A stretch of 64,000 nucleotides of DNA from Anaerolineae bacterium (GTDB taxonomy: Bacteria > Chloroflexota > Anaerolineae > Promineifilales > Promineifilaceae), in assembly GCA_023954475.1 (NCBI GenBank), contig JAMLHW010000014.1, forward strand, positions 1 through 64,000, given 5' to 3'. The notes below the pieces were generated by a model. The model made no database searches and was not told the origin of the DNA. It saw only the letters and a list, made by a program, of their open reading frames with translations. This document shows, one piece after another, positions 26,545-35,201 of the stretch; position 1 is the stretch's first letter; each line of letters starts with the position of its first letter. Position numbers and translations under genes: made by a program.

Positions 26545-26739
26545 CGTGTGTAACTCAAATTCTTGTGAAAATCCCTGCTAATTTGTGACTATACGAATCA
26601 AATTCATACGACTCCGCATTTTAACACAGGAGCAGACGAAAGTAACCGAGTTCTGTCGATCCTTAATCAAGCCGCAAGCCTGGTATAAGTTTCTCTTAAG
26701 ACAAGGAAACACGTTAGTCTATATGCGCCTGGCGACAGC

Positions 26740-26768
26740 TTGTCCCTCACCTGGACACTCAGTATACT
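26740..26768 (+). promoter_or_regulatory. Promoter with very short leader for GH3-like gene
   Basis: TTGTCC (26740-26745), a 17-base spacer and TATACT (26763-26768). The start codon of the GH3-like gene is only 12 bases further on, so the leader would be about five bases. No Shine-Dalgarno sequence is seen. Confidence 0.65.
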
Positions 26769-26780
26769 TCAAATGATCTG

Positions 26781-29774
26781 ATGCTTACATTTACCCGTTC
26801 AACATACCGTTCTTTGACGCACCTGCTTTGGCTGGTGATCCTATTCGCGCTGGTCATCAGTGCGCTGACACCGTCAGTCAGTGCGCAGGTTGACACCGGC
26901 ACAACACCGGTGGCGTCGCCGTACGCCGACCAGGCGCAGGCGCAATGGGAGCAGATGACGGTGGCCGAACGGGTTGGACAGCTTTTTTTAGTGACATTTG
27001 AAGGGGATTCGGCCGAAATCAATACCGATATTGCCGATCTCATCCTCAACTACCAAATCGGTGGTGTCGTTCTCGAAGCCGCCAACGACAACATCATCAA
27101 TGCCGTCCAGGTCGCTGCGCTGACCGAGCAACTCCAACATCTCGCGCTGCACAGTCCCATCATCGACACAGAAAGTGAAGAGATCGATGCAGCGCTAATC
27201 GACGCACTCACACTGGACGGCGTCGCACTGCCCCTTCTAATCGCCGTGCAACACGAAGGAGACAACGCACCGCACACACAAATCATCGACGGCTTGAGCG
27301 CATTGCCCAACGAAATGGCATTGGGAGCAACCTGGAACCCGGCCAATGCTGAACTGGTTGGTGCCATTGTGGGGCGCGAATTGAGCACGATTGGGGTCAA
27401 TATGCTGCTCGGCCCGTCACTCGATGTGCTGGAAAATCCCGAACCGAGTTCCACCAGCGATCTCGGCACGCGCACGTTTGGCGGCGACCCGTATTGGGTA
27501 AGCATCATGGGCCAGGCGTATACGACAGGTGCGAAACAGGGCAGCGACGGTCGTCTGGCTGTCATCGCCAAACATTTTCCGGGATACGGTGGTAGTGACC
27601 GGTCTACCAATATTGAAATTGCTACCGTTCGACGATCATTGGCAGAAATGCAACAAATCGATCTCGTGCCGTTCTTTGCCGTAACTGCACCAATTTCCGG
27701 CACAGCAACGGCTGACGGCCTGCTGACAACGCACATCCGTTACCAGGGCCTCAGCGGCAACATACGCGCCACGACAGCACCGGTCAGCTTTTCGCCAAGC
27801 GCACAAGCGGCACTCATGGCGCTGCCGCAATTGGCGACATGGCGGGCCAATGGCGGATTGATCGTTTCTGATGCGTTGGGGGTGCAGGCGGTGCAGCGTT
27901 TCTATGACGATACCGGCCAGGTTTTCCCGCATCGCCAGGTTGCCAAAGACGCATTTTTAGCAGGCAATGATTTGCTCTATCTCTCTGAATTTGCACTGGG
28001 TGCGTCGAATTCGCGCTATCAGGAACAGTTGACCAATATCAAAGATACGATTGATTGGTTTGCCGAGCGGTATGAGAGTGAACCATCGTTTCGCCAGCGG
28101 GTTGATGCATCGGTGCTGCGCATCCTGGAGCTTAAATTGCGGCTCTACGGCGGTGAGCAGACGGTAAGCGCTATAGTACCCAATTCGGCCGAATTGCCGG
28201 CGATCATCAAAGAACATCAATCGATGCTTCTCAATCTGCCTGCCGAAGCCATCACCCTGCTTGCGCCCAGCCCGGACGAATTCCCGGACCGTTTTCCGGC
28301 GCCGCCCGCTGAAAATGAAAACATCATCATTTTCACCGATGTGCGCGCCTGGCAGCAATGTTCGGAATGCGATCCACAGTCGTGGATTGGAGAAACTGCC
28401 ATTGCCGACAGCTTACTTACTCTCTACGGGCCAACAGCCAGCAATCAGATCGATCCCGATCAGATACAAAGCTTTTCATTTGCCGATTTGAATGCCTTTC
28501 TAGCAGCCGGCGGTGTGCCCATCGTTTTGCCGACGCCGGAACCGACAGCAACACCTGATCCGGAGGTGCAACCGACACCGGATGAGTTCGACACGACGCC
28601 GACACCAACGCCGGAGCCGCCACCTGCATTCCAGGTGCAACAGGCGTTTAATTCGGCCGATTGGATTGTTTTCGCCATGCAGGATGTGACAGATGAATCG
28701 GCCGATTCCACCGCCCTGATCAACTTTCTCGATCAGCGGCCCGATCTGGCGCGCAACGCCAACATCGTCGTCTTCGCCTTTAATGCACCATACTATCTCG
28801 ACGCAACTGACATCAGCAAACTAGACATCTATTTCGGCGTCTACAGCAAAATTCAAAGCTTTATCGACACATCTGTCCAGGCACTGTTCCAGGATGTACC
28901 CGTTACAGGGCGGTCACCGGTAAACATCAACGGTATCGGTTATGATCTTTTTGCCGCAACACAACCCGATCCCGGACAACGCATCCCCTTGTATATCGTG
29001 CAAGACGGCGAACTGCTGACGCCTTCGAGCGAGGAGCCCATACAACAGGAAGGTGCCGATTCGCTGGAGCTGCGCACCGGTGTAATCCTCGACAAAAACG
29101 GCAATCCGGTTCCAGACGGCACCATAGTCCGTTTCGTTCAGGAGGATTTGTTTGAAAATCAGCTCAATGTTTCCAGCGAACGGCCCACAGTAGACGGTGT
29201 CGCATCGCTGACCTTCGTACTTCCTGAAGGTGTCAGCGGCCGTTTTCGCATTACAGCCAAGGCGGGGGATGCCGTTCGGTCTGACGAAGTCAATATTATC
29301 GGCAATGAGGCATCCATCGCTACGCCAACACCAGAGCCGACAGCCACGCCGACTGCCGTGCCGCCGACGCCGACGCCCAGCCCCACCTCCACCCCATCAC
29401 CGACACCGACGCCGAACGCTATGGCTGTGACACCGCCGCCACCAAACGAACCAACGCTGCGCATCACGTTGTCGGAAGCGTTGCAGTTATTCGGCGCTGT
29501 GGTCGGGCTGGTCATTATTGTCAGCGGTGCGATGTTGCTGGCCGCTCGTGCAAACACCACGCGCACCATGCGCATTAAAGTGGTATTGTGGGGCGTCATC
29601 GGCAGTCTCCTCGTGTACAATTATGTCACGCTACAATTGCCCGGCACTGCCTGGTTGACCGTGTTGAATGGGTGGCAGGGGTTCCTGGCGATAGTTCTGG
29701 GTGGCACTATTGGCATTGGCCTGTTCTATTGGCGCTATCGGCCGAAAACGCAAACCGAACCAACACCTCAATAG
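26781..29774 (+). CDS. Exported GH3-fold (beta-N-acetylhexosaminidase-like) membrane-anchored protein
   Basis: 997 aa. A signal peptide (about 1-35) is followed by a GH3 barrel (about 55-460) with KHFPGYG (264-270) and the candidate nucleophile Asp364 (IVSDALG). The NagZ Asp-Ser-His loop is absent: the sequence after KHFPG reads YGGSDRSTN. Activity or specificity may therefore differ from NagZ. A Pro/Thr tether (about 578-615) leads to a further domain, an Ig-like segment (about 750-835), a second Pro/Thr tether and three C-terminal transmembrane helices (about 900-990). It probably remodels cell-wall or surface glycans while fixed to the membrane. Confidence 0.78.
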   Translation: MLTFTRSTYRSLTHLLWLVILFALVISALTPSVSAQVDTGTTPVASPYADQAQAQWEQMTVAERVGQLFLVTFEGDSAEINTDIADLILNYQIGGVVLEAANDNIINAVQVAALTEQLQHLALHSPIIDTESEEIDAALIDALTLDGVALPLLIAVQHEGDNAPHTQIIDGLSALPNEMALGATWNPANAELVGAIVGRELSTIGVNMLLGPSLDVLENPEPSSTSDLGTRTFGGDPYWVSIMGQAYTTGAKQGSDGRLAVIAKHFPGYGGSDRSTNIEIATVRRSLAEMQQIDLVPFFAVTAPISGTATADGLLTTHIRYQGLSGNIRATTAPVSFSPSAQAALMALPQLATWRANGGLIVSDALGVQAVQRFYDDTGQVFPHRQVAKDAFLAGNDLLYLSEFALGASNSRYQEQLTNIKDTIDWFAERYESEPSFRQRVDASVLRILELKLRLYGGEQTVSAIVPNSAELPAIIKEHQSMLLNLPAEAITLLAPSPDEFPDRFPAPPAENENIIIFTDVRAWQQCSECDPQSWIGETAIADSLLTLYGPTASNQIDPDQIQSFSFADLNAFLAAGGVPIVLPTPEPTATPDPEVQPTPDEFDTTPTPTPEPPPAFQVQQAFNSADWIVFAMQDVTDESADSTALINFLDQRPDLARNANIVVFAFNAPYYLDATDISKLDIYFGVYSKIQSFIDTSVQALFQDVPVTGRSPVNINGIGYDLFAATQPDPGQRIPLYIVQDGELLTPSSEEPIQQEGADSLELRTGVILDKNGNPVPDGTIVRFVQEDLFENQLNVSSERPTVDGVASLTFVLPEGVSGRFRITAKAGDAVRSDEVNIIGNEASIATPTPEPTATPTAVPPTPTPSPTSTPSPTPTPNAMAVTPPPPNEPTLRITLSEALQLFGAVVGLVIIVSGAMLLAARANTTRTMRIKVVLWGVIGSLLVYNYVTLQLPGTAWLTVLNGWQGFLAIVLGGTIGIGLFYWRYRPKTQTEPTPQ

Positions 29775-29862
29775 CTGCAAACTGCTGAACTGGTTTGCTA
29801 CAATACATCAGCCCGGTTCCTGCAACTGAAACAACTACCCTACATCCTGAATGGAGAATGCT

Positions 29863-31869
29863 ATGACTACCTTCCGCTCACTTTTCGTCTTACTCATCGT
29901 CCTTTCGGCGCTACTCATTGCATGTGGCGGTGAGGAAGCAACACCGACACCTGAACCAACGGCAACGGCAGAACCGACGGCAACGGCAACACCAGTTCCT
30001 CCGACTGATACGCCGGAGCCGACGGCAACGCCCGTACCAACGGCAACGCCTGAACCGGAGATTTCGGCCGATTTTACGCCTCATATCGACAGCACGCGTG
30101 GCCTTTTCTTCGAATACCCGACTGACTGGGTGCTCGATCCAGAATTTGACGACAATGCATTAACCCTGGCAAACAGTCAGGAAGTTGTCGATTCAGACAC
30201 TTATGAAGGCGGCATTTTCATGCTGCTGCAGGTCGCCGGTGCAGAGGAAGAATCCGATCTGGAGACGTTGCAGGAAGATGCGGTCACCTACATTTTCGGC
30301 GGATCTGAAGAAGAGGCAGTTGTTGTCGAAGAACCGATCTTGACGGAAATAAACGGATACCCTGCCGTTGTGACGGGTTACGAGTTGACAATTGATGACA
30401 TCGAGTTACGAGTCACACTGATCACCCTTGTCAACGAGGATGCAGCGCGTACTGCTACGCTGGCTGCCTTTACCGGTGTAGAGGAAGCAGACATGTGGCA
30501 CCCATACGTCACTGCCATTGCGGATACCGTTCGTCTATCGGCCGTAAAAGCCACTACAGCGGCTGAAACAACGCCGGTAGCCGGTGCAACAGCGGTCGTC
30601 GTCTCTCCGCTTGACGTTGATTTGAGTGGTGATATGGACTTACTGAATGAAACGGCTTTGGATACCGACACATTTGATTTTTATGACATTTCCCTGTTGA
30701 CCGGTCAACCGATTATAGTAGCTGCCATACCGGCCAATGAAATTGATCTCGAATTGTCAGTTAACGATGCCGACGGCAATCTCGTTGAAGAAGTGGATGA
30801 TTCGTTCAGTGGCGACATTGAAGGGTTGCTGTTCGTCGCACCGGCTGATGGCGACTACCAGATCAATGTAAGCGAGTTCAGCAGCCAGGCGGGTAGCTAT
30901 GTGTTGGCTGTGAGCAGTGCCAATTTGTATGAAACAGGCTCACTCGATTCGGCCGAAGCTGTGGCTCAATATCCCGTTTCCGGTTCGGCCGATCGCAGCA
31001 TTCTGGCCATTGTAGACGGCAGCGACAACCTCGACGCGATTCTTACGCTGCTGGATGCAGACGGCAACGTACTGGTCTCAGTCGATAACACCTTGTCCGG
31101 CAGCCGTGAAACGCTCCTGTACCAACCTGAAAACGATGGTGAATACACGCTGCAGGTGACGGCTTACGGCGGTGAAACCGGCGATTTCGTCCTGGCGGCA
31201 GGCAGCAGTTCGGCCGAACCGACTGAAGTCGTTGTCGGGGTAACCACCACGCTGACTGAGCCGGGCAGCACCATTGAGACCTACTATGATGTTTCGGCCG
31301 ATGAAGAACAATTCTTCCCAATCTGGCTCTTCGCAGGCGATACCGTCACCTTTTTTGTCTACTCAGAAGACGGCTTTGATGCACTGGTAGAAGTGCAAGA
31401 CTTCGACGGCAACGTCCTGTTATCTGCCGATGAATCCTTTACGGAAGAAAACGTGGAATTTACGGCAGAGACAGACGACATTTACTACTTCGTCGTGCGC
31501 AGTTTTGACGAAAATCCAGGCAGTTACGACGTACTCATCACGGCTCCCGCATCGGCCATACCTGATGTGGCTGTTGGCGATCTGGTCAACGGCAAAATCG
31601 AAGAAGACGGCTATCTGGAGTTCGGTTATCTCGGTGATGCCGGTGAGCGTTTTGCTGTCGAAGTGATACCGGAACAAGCCCTAGATGTGATTGTGCAAAT
31701 CCTGGACCTCGACAACAATATATTGGCCGAAATAGATGATCAATTCAACGGCGAAACAGAATATCTTGAGTTTGAATTACCGGAGAACAGCACGTATTTC
31801 ATCCGTATCTTCGGTTACGACGGTGCCGGCGGTGACTTTGTGATGAACGTACTCAGCCTGGACGAGTAA
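29863..31869 (+). CDS. Lipoprotein with PPC-like beta repeats
   Basis: 668 aa from ATG 29863, chosen because GGAG lies seven bases before it; the upstream ATG at 29851 has no site. A lipobox (SALLIAC) is followed by a Thr-Pro-Glu-Pro tether of ~45 residues. A first globular domain (about 70-230, beginning FTPHIDSTRGLFFEYPTDW) resembles PsbP-like or surface lipoprotein folds. It is followed by about four repeats of ~110 residues with the pattern 'DISLLTGQPI...L.V.DADGN.V...DDSFSG..E.L.F.AP.DGDY.I.V..F....G.Y.L', typical of bacterial pre-peptidase C-terminal (PPC) domains. It is likely a surface binding protein; the ligand is unknown. Confidence 0.75.
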   Translation: MTTFRSLFVLLIVLSALLIACGGEEATPTPEPTATAEPTATATPVPPTDTPEPTATPVPTATPEPEISADFTPHIDSTRGLFFEYPTDWVLDPEFDDNALTLANSQEVVDSDTYEGGIFMLLQVAGAEEESDLETLQEDAVTYIFGGSEEEAVVVEEPILTEINGYPAVVTGYELTIDDIELRVTLITLVNEDAARTATLAAFTGVEEADMWHPYVTAIADTVRLSAVKATTAAETTPVAGATAVVVSPLDVDLSGDMDLLNETALDTDTFDFYDISLLTGQPIIVAAIPANEIDLELSVNDADGNLVEEVDDSFSGDIEGLLFVAPADGDYQINVSEFSSQAGSYVLAVSSANLYETGSLDSAEAVAQYPVSGSADRSILAIVDGSDNLDAILTLLDADGNVLVSVDNTLSGSRETLLYQPENDGEYTLQVTAYGGETGDFVLAAGSSSAEPTEVVVGVTTTLTEPGSTIETYYDVSADEEQFFPIWLFAGDTVTFFVYSEDGFDALVEVQDFDGNVLLSADESFTEENVEFTAETDDIYYFVVRSFDENPGSYDVLITAPASAIPDVAVGDLVNGKIEEDGYLEFGYLGDAGERFAVEVIPEQALDVIVQILDLDNNILAEIDDQFNGETEYLEFELPENSTYFIRIFGYDGAGGDFVMNVLSLDE

Positions 31870-31906
31870 AGACGGATTGAACAAAACCGAGTTTCGTGAC
31901 AATTTG

Positions 31907-32698
31907 TCAGCGGCTCAACAAAGTTCCAAACGCCCCGTGCGGTTCGCGCAGGGCGTTTTGTATTGCACCGGGTTGCAAACCGGAAAAAATGCGAATGGAG
32001 AGACCCGGTTGTGCATCAACCAGATCGAGCATCGTCAGCACTTTGGTCAACATGCCGCCGGTGACATCTGTCCCACGCGATCCACCGAGTGCGGCGCGGA
32101 TGTGCGGCAGATTGGCGCGTGTAATGGTTGGTATCACGCTGCTCTCAGCATCGTAGACACCGTCGGTTTCGCCGGCCAGCAGCAACCAGGACGGCTGTAG
32201 CGTGGTGGCAAGTGCGGTCATCACTTCTTCCGTGGAGATGATGGTGCCGCCGCGCACGCTGTCAAAAGCAACATCACCATAAATGATGGGCAGCAGCCCG
32301 GCAGCAAGCGCTTTTTGTATTGGCTGCAAGGCTATGTGACGAATCGTACCGTCTTCACATTCGGCCGATGCGGACGGCGACAAGCTCATTGCCGGAATAC
32401 CGGCGTCGAGCAGATAGCGCCGTACAATGGCATTGAGCCGTGTAGCCGCATCGCTGACCTCAGCAAAACCTGCCCACTGTTCGGCCGAATGGACACCTTG
32501 GCGCGTTCCATACGACGCTGCAGCGACGTGACCAAATGAACCACTGCCGTGTCCCAGCACGACTTTCAGATCAGGATTTTCGGTGAGTGCCGCCTTGATT
32601 TCACGAGCAACACGTGCAAGTACAGTCGGCCGAATCGTTTCCGGCTGCGTCTTATCTGTAATCAATGAACCACCGAGCTTGAGAAAAACAAGGGTCAT
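31907..32698 (-). CDS. Isopentenyl phosphate kinase
   Basis: 263 aa, amino-acid-kinase fold. LKLGGSLITDK (residues 6-16) and GHGSGSFGH, with His57 as the conserved isopentenyl phosphate kinase histidine, separate this from aspartate and fosfomycin kinases. GTDVTGGML near 213-221 is the late Gly-rich loop. It phosphorylates isopentenyl phosphate to isopentenyl diphosphate, the last step of the alternative mevalonate route described for archaea and for Roseiflexus (Chloroflexota). Its ATG overlaps the LOG-family stop by four bases (ATGA). The rest of the mevalonate route is not in the window. Confidence 0.86.
   Translation of the reverse strand: MTLVFLKLGGSLITDKTQPETIRPTVLARVAREIKAALTENPDLKVVLGHGSGSFGHVAAASYGTRQGVHSAEQWAGFAEVSDAATRLNAIVRRYLLDAGIPAMSLSPSASAECEDGTIRHIALQPIQKALAAGLLPIIYGDVAFDSVRGGTIISTEEVMTALATTLQPSWLLLAGETDGVYDAESSVIPTITRANLPHIRAALGGSRGTDVTGGMLTKVLTMLDLVDAQPGLSIRIFSGLQPGAIQNALREPHGAFGTLLSR
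31928..31962 (+). terminator. Hairpin ending the lipoprotein transcript, inside the IPK 3' end
   Basis: AAACGCCC (31928-31935) pairs with GGGCGTTT (31951-31958), with an inner TGCG/CGCA stem, followed by TTGT. It lies 58 bases after the rightward lipoprotein stop but within the last codons of the convergent isopentenyl phosphate kinase gene. It is probably a terminator for the rightward transcript. The T-run is short. Confidence 0.5.
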
Positions 32699-33246
32699 CC
32701 TGTTGCTCCGTTGTGATAGGCAACGACATGGTTTACGGCTTCATCCGCCGTCATTGCAAATGTCAGCATCGCTACAAAGCGTGCATCGACATACGTTTCA
32801 TGCACAAACGCATCAACTGTGTCACGCCACATCCTGCCCAGCAAAACCAGCGGACGCTGCGGTATCTCGCCGACCTGCATCATGTTCCATGTGAGTGACA
32901 GTTCGCCCAGTGTGCCGATCCCACCGGGTAGTACGACCGCGCCGTCATTGTGCAACACGAGATGCATGAGCCGGTCACGCAAAGAATCGTAGCGAATCTC
33001 TTCGGCGACCCATCGATTGGCTTGTATCGGCCGAAAGCGCTCGATCTGCGCCGATGTGACACCAATCACATGACCACCGGCCTCCGACGCGCCCCGACTA
33101 ACCGCTTCCATCGTGCCAACATAGCCGCCAGTCGCCACTGCGTAACCAGCTTCAGCCAATCCGCGACCGACTGCCAGCGCCTGTTTATATGCCATCGTGC
33201 CGGGCTGCGGCGCGGCACTGCCAAATACGCTGATAACCTTCATCAT
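32695..33246 (-). CDS. LOG-family protein (TIGR00730-like)
   Basis: 183 aa. VFGSAAPQPGTMAY at the N-terminus and LPGGIGTLGEL (106-116) give the PGGxGTxxE motif of LOG/lysine-decarboxylase-like proteins. Members hydrolyse nucleoside 5'-monophosphates of modified adenines (cytokinin phosphoribohydrolase); others have unclear roles. The middle gene of a P1 peptidase-LOG-IPK operon, it begins seven bases before the P1 stop codon is reached on the plus coordinates, with GGGAGAATAGGGTG as a ribosome-binding region. Two adjacent ATGs (33246, 33243) are possible starts. Coupling to isopentenyl phosphate kinase is intriguing because prenylated adenine is the LOG substrate. Confidence 0.85.
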   Translation of the reverse strand: MMKVISVFGSAAPQPGTMAYKQALAVGRGLAEAGYAVATGGYVGTMEAVSRGASEAGGHVIGVTSAQIERFRPIQANRWVAEEIRYDSLRDRLMHLVLHNDGAVVLPGGIGTLGELSLTWNMMQVGEIPQRPLVLLGRMWRDTVDAFVHETYVDARFVAMLTFAMTADEAVNHVVAYHNGATG

Positions 33247-33252
33247 GTCACC

Positions 33253-34194
33253 CTATTCTCCCAACCCATAGATATCTCCGACCGTCCGCGCATGACGCAC
33301 GGCGTCGCGAATGGCCTGCGCGGTCAACTCAACACCCATGTTGGCCACCGCTTCCAGATGCGCTTCTATGTTGCCGGTAGAAACACCATAAACTGTGTCG
33401 CCGTCATGAGTTGAATGCACCGGACGAATCGCCTGCGCCAAACCGTCATGCGCCCGTTGTGCCAGCAAAAAACATTCGATTTTGGACAAGCGCACATTGG
33501 TTGCCACCAAAACCAAGGTCGTATTTATCATCTCCATACCTGGAATGTCGTAATGGCGAAAATGGCGATACAGATTATCAGCCACAGCCCATTGTCCATC
33601 GCTGCGTCGCGCTCCTGCCAAAACAGTGCCGTCTGTATCCAAAACATCGCCCATTGCATTGACGGCAGCGGCGGCAAATACGGCAACTTCGCCGACGCGA
33701 TCCCCGGCAACGCCAAAACCACCTTTCATTGGGCCGGGAAATCCGTTCCATTTGCCGACAATCGCGCCGGTGCCTGCACCGACATTGCCCTGCGCCGCGT
33801 TGTTGAGAATAGCGTTTTCGCACGCTGCGTAGGCCATTTCGGCCGATGGAATCACGGCACCTTTATTGAAAAACAGGTCAAAGAGGATGGATGTTGGGAC
33901 GAGGGGAATCGGCCGAATCGGAGTCTGATAACCCATCCCGCGTTCAACATGCCACTGCACAACACCTTCCGCAGCTCCCAACCCCAAGGCACTGCCGCCG
34001 GCAAACAAGATCGCATTGGGATGCTTGTCCGGTCGGGTCGGTTGCATCAACGCTGCCTCACGCGAACCCGGCCCACCCCCACGTACTTCAACACTGGCAA
34101 CCGTATCAGGTGGACATAAGAAAACCGTACAACCCGTATAATTGGCTTTGTCTGTGGCATGGCCAATCTTGAGACCTAGTGAATCTAGAGGCAT
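33253..34194 (-). CDS. P1-family (DmpA/NylC-like) self-processing peptidase
   Basis: 313 aa. LKIGHATDKANYTGCTVFLCP and RGGGPGSREAALMQP are N-terminal family signatures, and GGSALGLGAAEGV and GNVGAGTGAIVGK follow. Asn224-Thr225-Thr226 (INTTLVLVATN) matches the autocleavage site of NylC/DmpA, so the precursor should split into two chains with Thr225 as the N-terminal nucleophile. It cleaves N-terminal amino acids, beta-peptides or amide oligomers. It is the first gene of a three-gene leftward operon with the LOG-family protein and isopentenyl phosphate kinase; the functional link is unclear. Confidence 0.9.
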   Translation of the reverse strand: MPLDSLGLKIGHATDKANYTGCTVFLCPPDTVASVEVRGGGPGSREAALMQPTRPDKHPNAILFAGGSALGLGAAEGVVQWHVERGMGYQTPIRPIPLVPTSILFDLFFNKGAVIPSAEMAYAACENAILNNAAQGNVGAGTGAIVGKWNGFPGPMKGGFGVAGDRVGEVAVFAAAAVNAMGDVLDTDGTVLAGARRSDGQWAVADNLYRHFRHYDIPGMEMINTTLVLVATNVRLSKIECFLLAQRAHDGLAQAIRPVHSTHDGDTVYGVSTGNIEAHLEAVANMGVELTAQAIRDAVRHARTVGDIYGLGE

Positions 34195-34356
34195 AAATTA
34201 GTACTCGTATTCAAGTGAAAATCAAATATAATCGAATTATCAGTCAGATCAAAACCTGCTTGCGTCGACTGTCAACCACACAGCAGAACCGATACAGAAA
34301 ATATAGTCGAAATAACAGTTGCCGACCACCTCAAAAGCGGATAAAACTGTGCGCTC

Positions 34357-34839
34357 ATGAACAGATTTGCACTACAACCCATCGATCTGGTACTTCTCGT
34401 CATACTGACTACGATTGCATTGTGCTGTGGAAGTATGGCTATCCTGATCCTGTTTTCTTCGTTTTTTACTGAACCAGAGTACATAACACTGGCACCTGTG
34501 TTTCTGGGACCAACGGCGGGAGCTATAGGTGCCGGATTAATGATACTGTATCGTCAACGCCTGCATATTGGTTGGGTACCGTTACTGATAGCCGCGTCAC
34601 TCTGGTTCATTGGTGCATCTCTGCTGGCTTTTACCGGCTTTGCCGCGTTTGATGTCAACGAACCAAGTGAATTCTGGTCTAATCTAGGCTTTTCACTCGG
34701 ATTGTGTCTTGTACCGGGTATCTTGCTGGCTGGAATGGGAATAGTTCTCTATTGGTCAGATGCAGCGAGAAATCGCTCGCAAAAGGCACCTGATGAAGCC
34801 ACAATCGTCACAGATCTCAAGCAAAATGAGCAACATTAG
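34357..34839 (+). CDS. Four-helix membrane protein, unknown function
   Basis: 160 aa. Four hydrophobic segments (about residues 9-34, 42-64, 71-93 and 107-132) are followed by a hydrophilic, charged C-terminal tail. I recognise no family. The ATG has no strong ribosome-binding site, and a -10-like TATAAT lies 125 bases upstream without a clear -35. The length and the continuous hydrophobic pattern support a real gene. It ends just before the promoter of the ABC importer binding-protein gene. Confidence 0.55.
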   Translation: MNRFALQPIDLVLLVILTTIALCCGSMAILILFSSFFTEPEYITLAPVFLGPTAGAIGAGLMILYRQRLHIGWVPLLIAASLWFIGASLLAFTGFAAFDVNEPSEFWSNLGFSLGLCLVPGILLAGMGIVLYWSDAARNRSQKAPDEATIVTDLKQNEQH

Positions 34840-34859
34840 AATACTTTTTAATTGCCTAC

Positions 34860-34889
34860 TTGATTAAACGGTACGTTTACTGATATAAT
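34860..34889 (+). promoter_or_regulatory. Extended -10 promoter of binding-protein gene
   Basis: TTGATT (34860-34865), an 18-base spacer and TATAAT (34884-34889), with an extended TG at 34881-34882. The start codon is at 35202, so the transcript would carry an unusually long leader of about 305 bases. Confidence 0.6.
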
Positions 34890-35201
34890 GCCGTTGCGCG
34901 GGTGGCATTTAAGTGGTTTTTTGGTGACATTATTTGGTCACAGATCAACAAACCGAGGAGGAAACGCTTATCGAACAAGAATGCTGATACGCAACGAAAA
35001 CACATATATCCAAGGCGCATATCACCAAAACACAAGCGGTACGCACTTAGGATATGTTGTTTTCCAAAGCGAGAGCCAACTGAAATACTGACGTGAATGC
35101 AGCAAAACACGTAACAATCGTTGAAAATATGATTGCGTTCACATGTATTCAGGCAACTCTGATCAAACTGTTTCAACATCTAACCTGGAGAGAAAAATAA
35201 A
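34890..35201 (+). other. Long 5' leader of the binding-protein mRNA
   Basis: About 310 bases between the predicted promoter and the start codon. It contains GAGGAGG near 34955 that is not followed closely by a start codon, a GTGAC/GTCAC inverted repeat near 34925-34943, and the real GGAGA just before ATG 35202. No riboswitch class is recognised. Two short overlapping frames here look random. Confidence 0.35.

Noticed and set aside
29930-30060. Repetitive DNA (accgac/ggcaac units) as a possible CRISPR or satellite
   Set aside because: It encodes the Thr-Pro-Glu-Pro tether of a lipoprotein; units are short, irregular and without spacers. The same holds for 28530-28620 and 29330-29420.
31907-32698. 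Assignment as glutamate 5-kinase, aspartate kinase or fosfomycin kinase
   Set aside because: The SFGH motif with His57 and the overall length match isopentenyl phosphate kinase better.
34888-35096. Two short overlapping frames (64 and 67 codons) in the leader of the binding-protein gene
   Set aside because: No hydrophobic or conserved pattern, start codons overlap the -10 box or lack a ribosome-binding site, and the two frames contradict each other.
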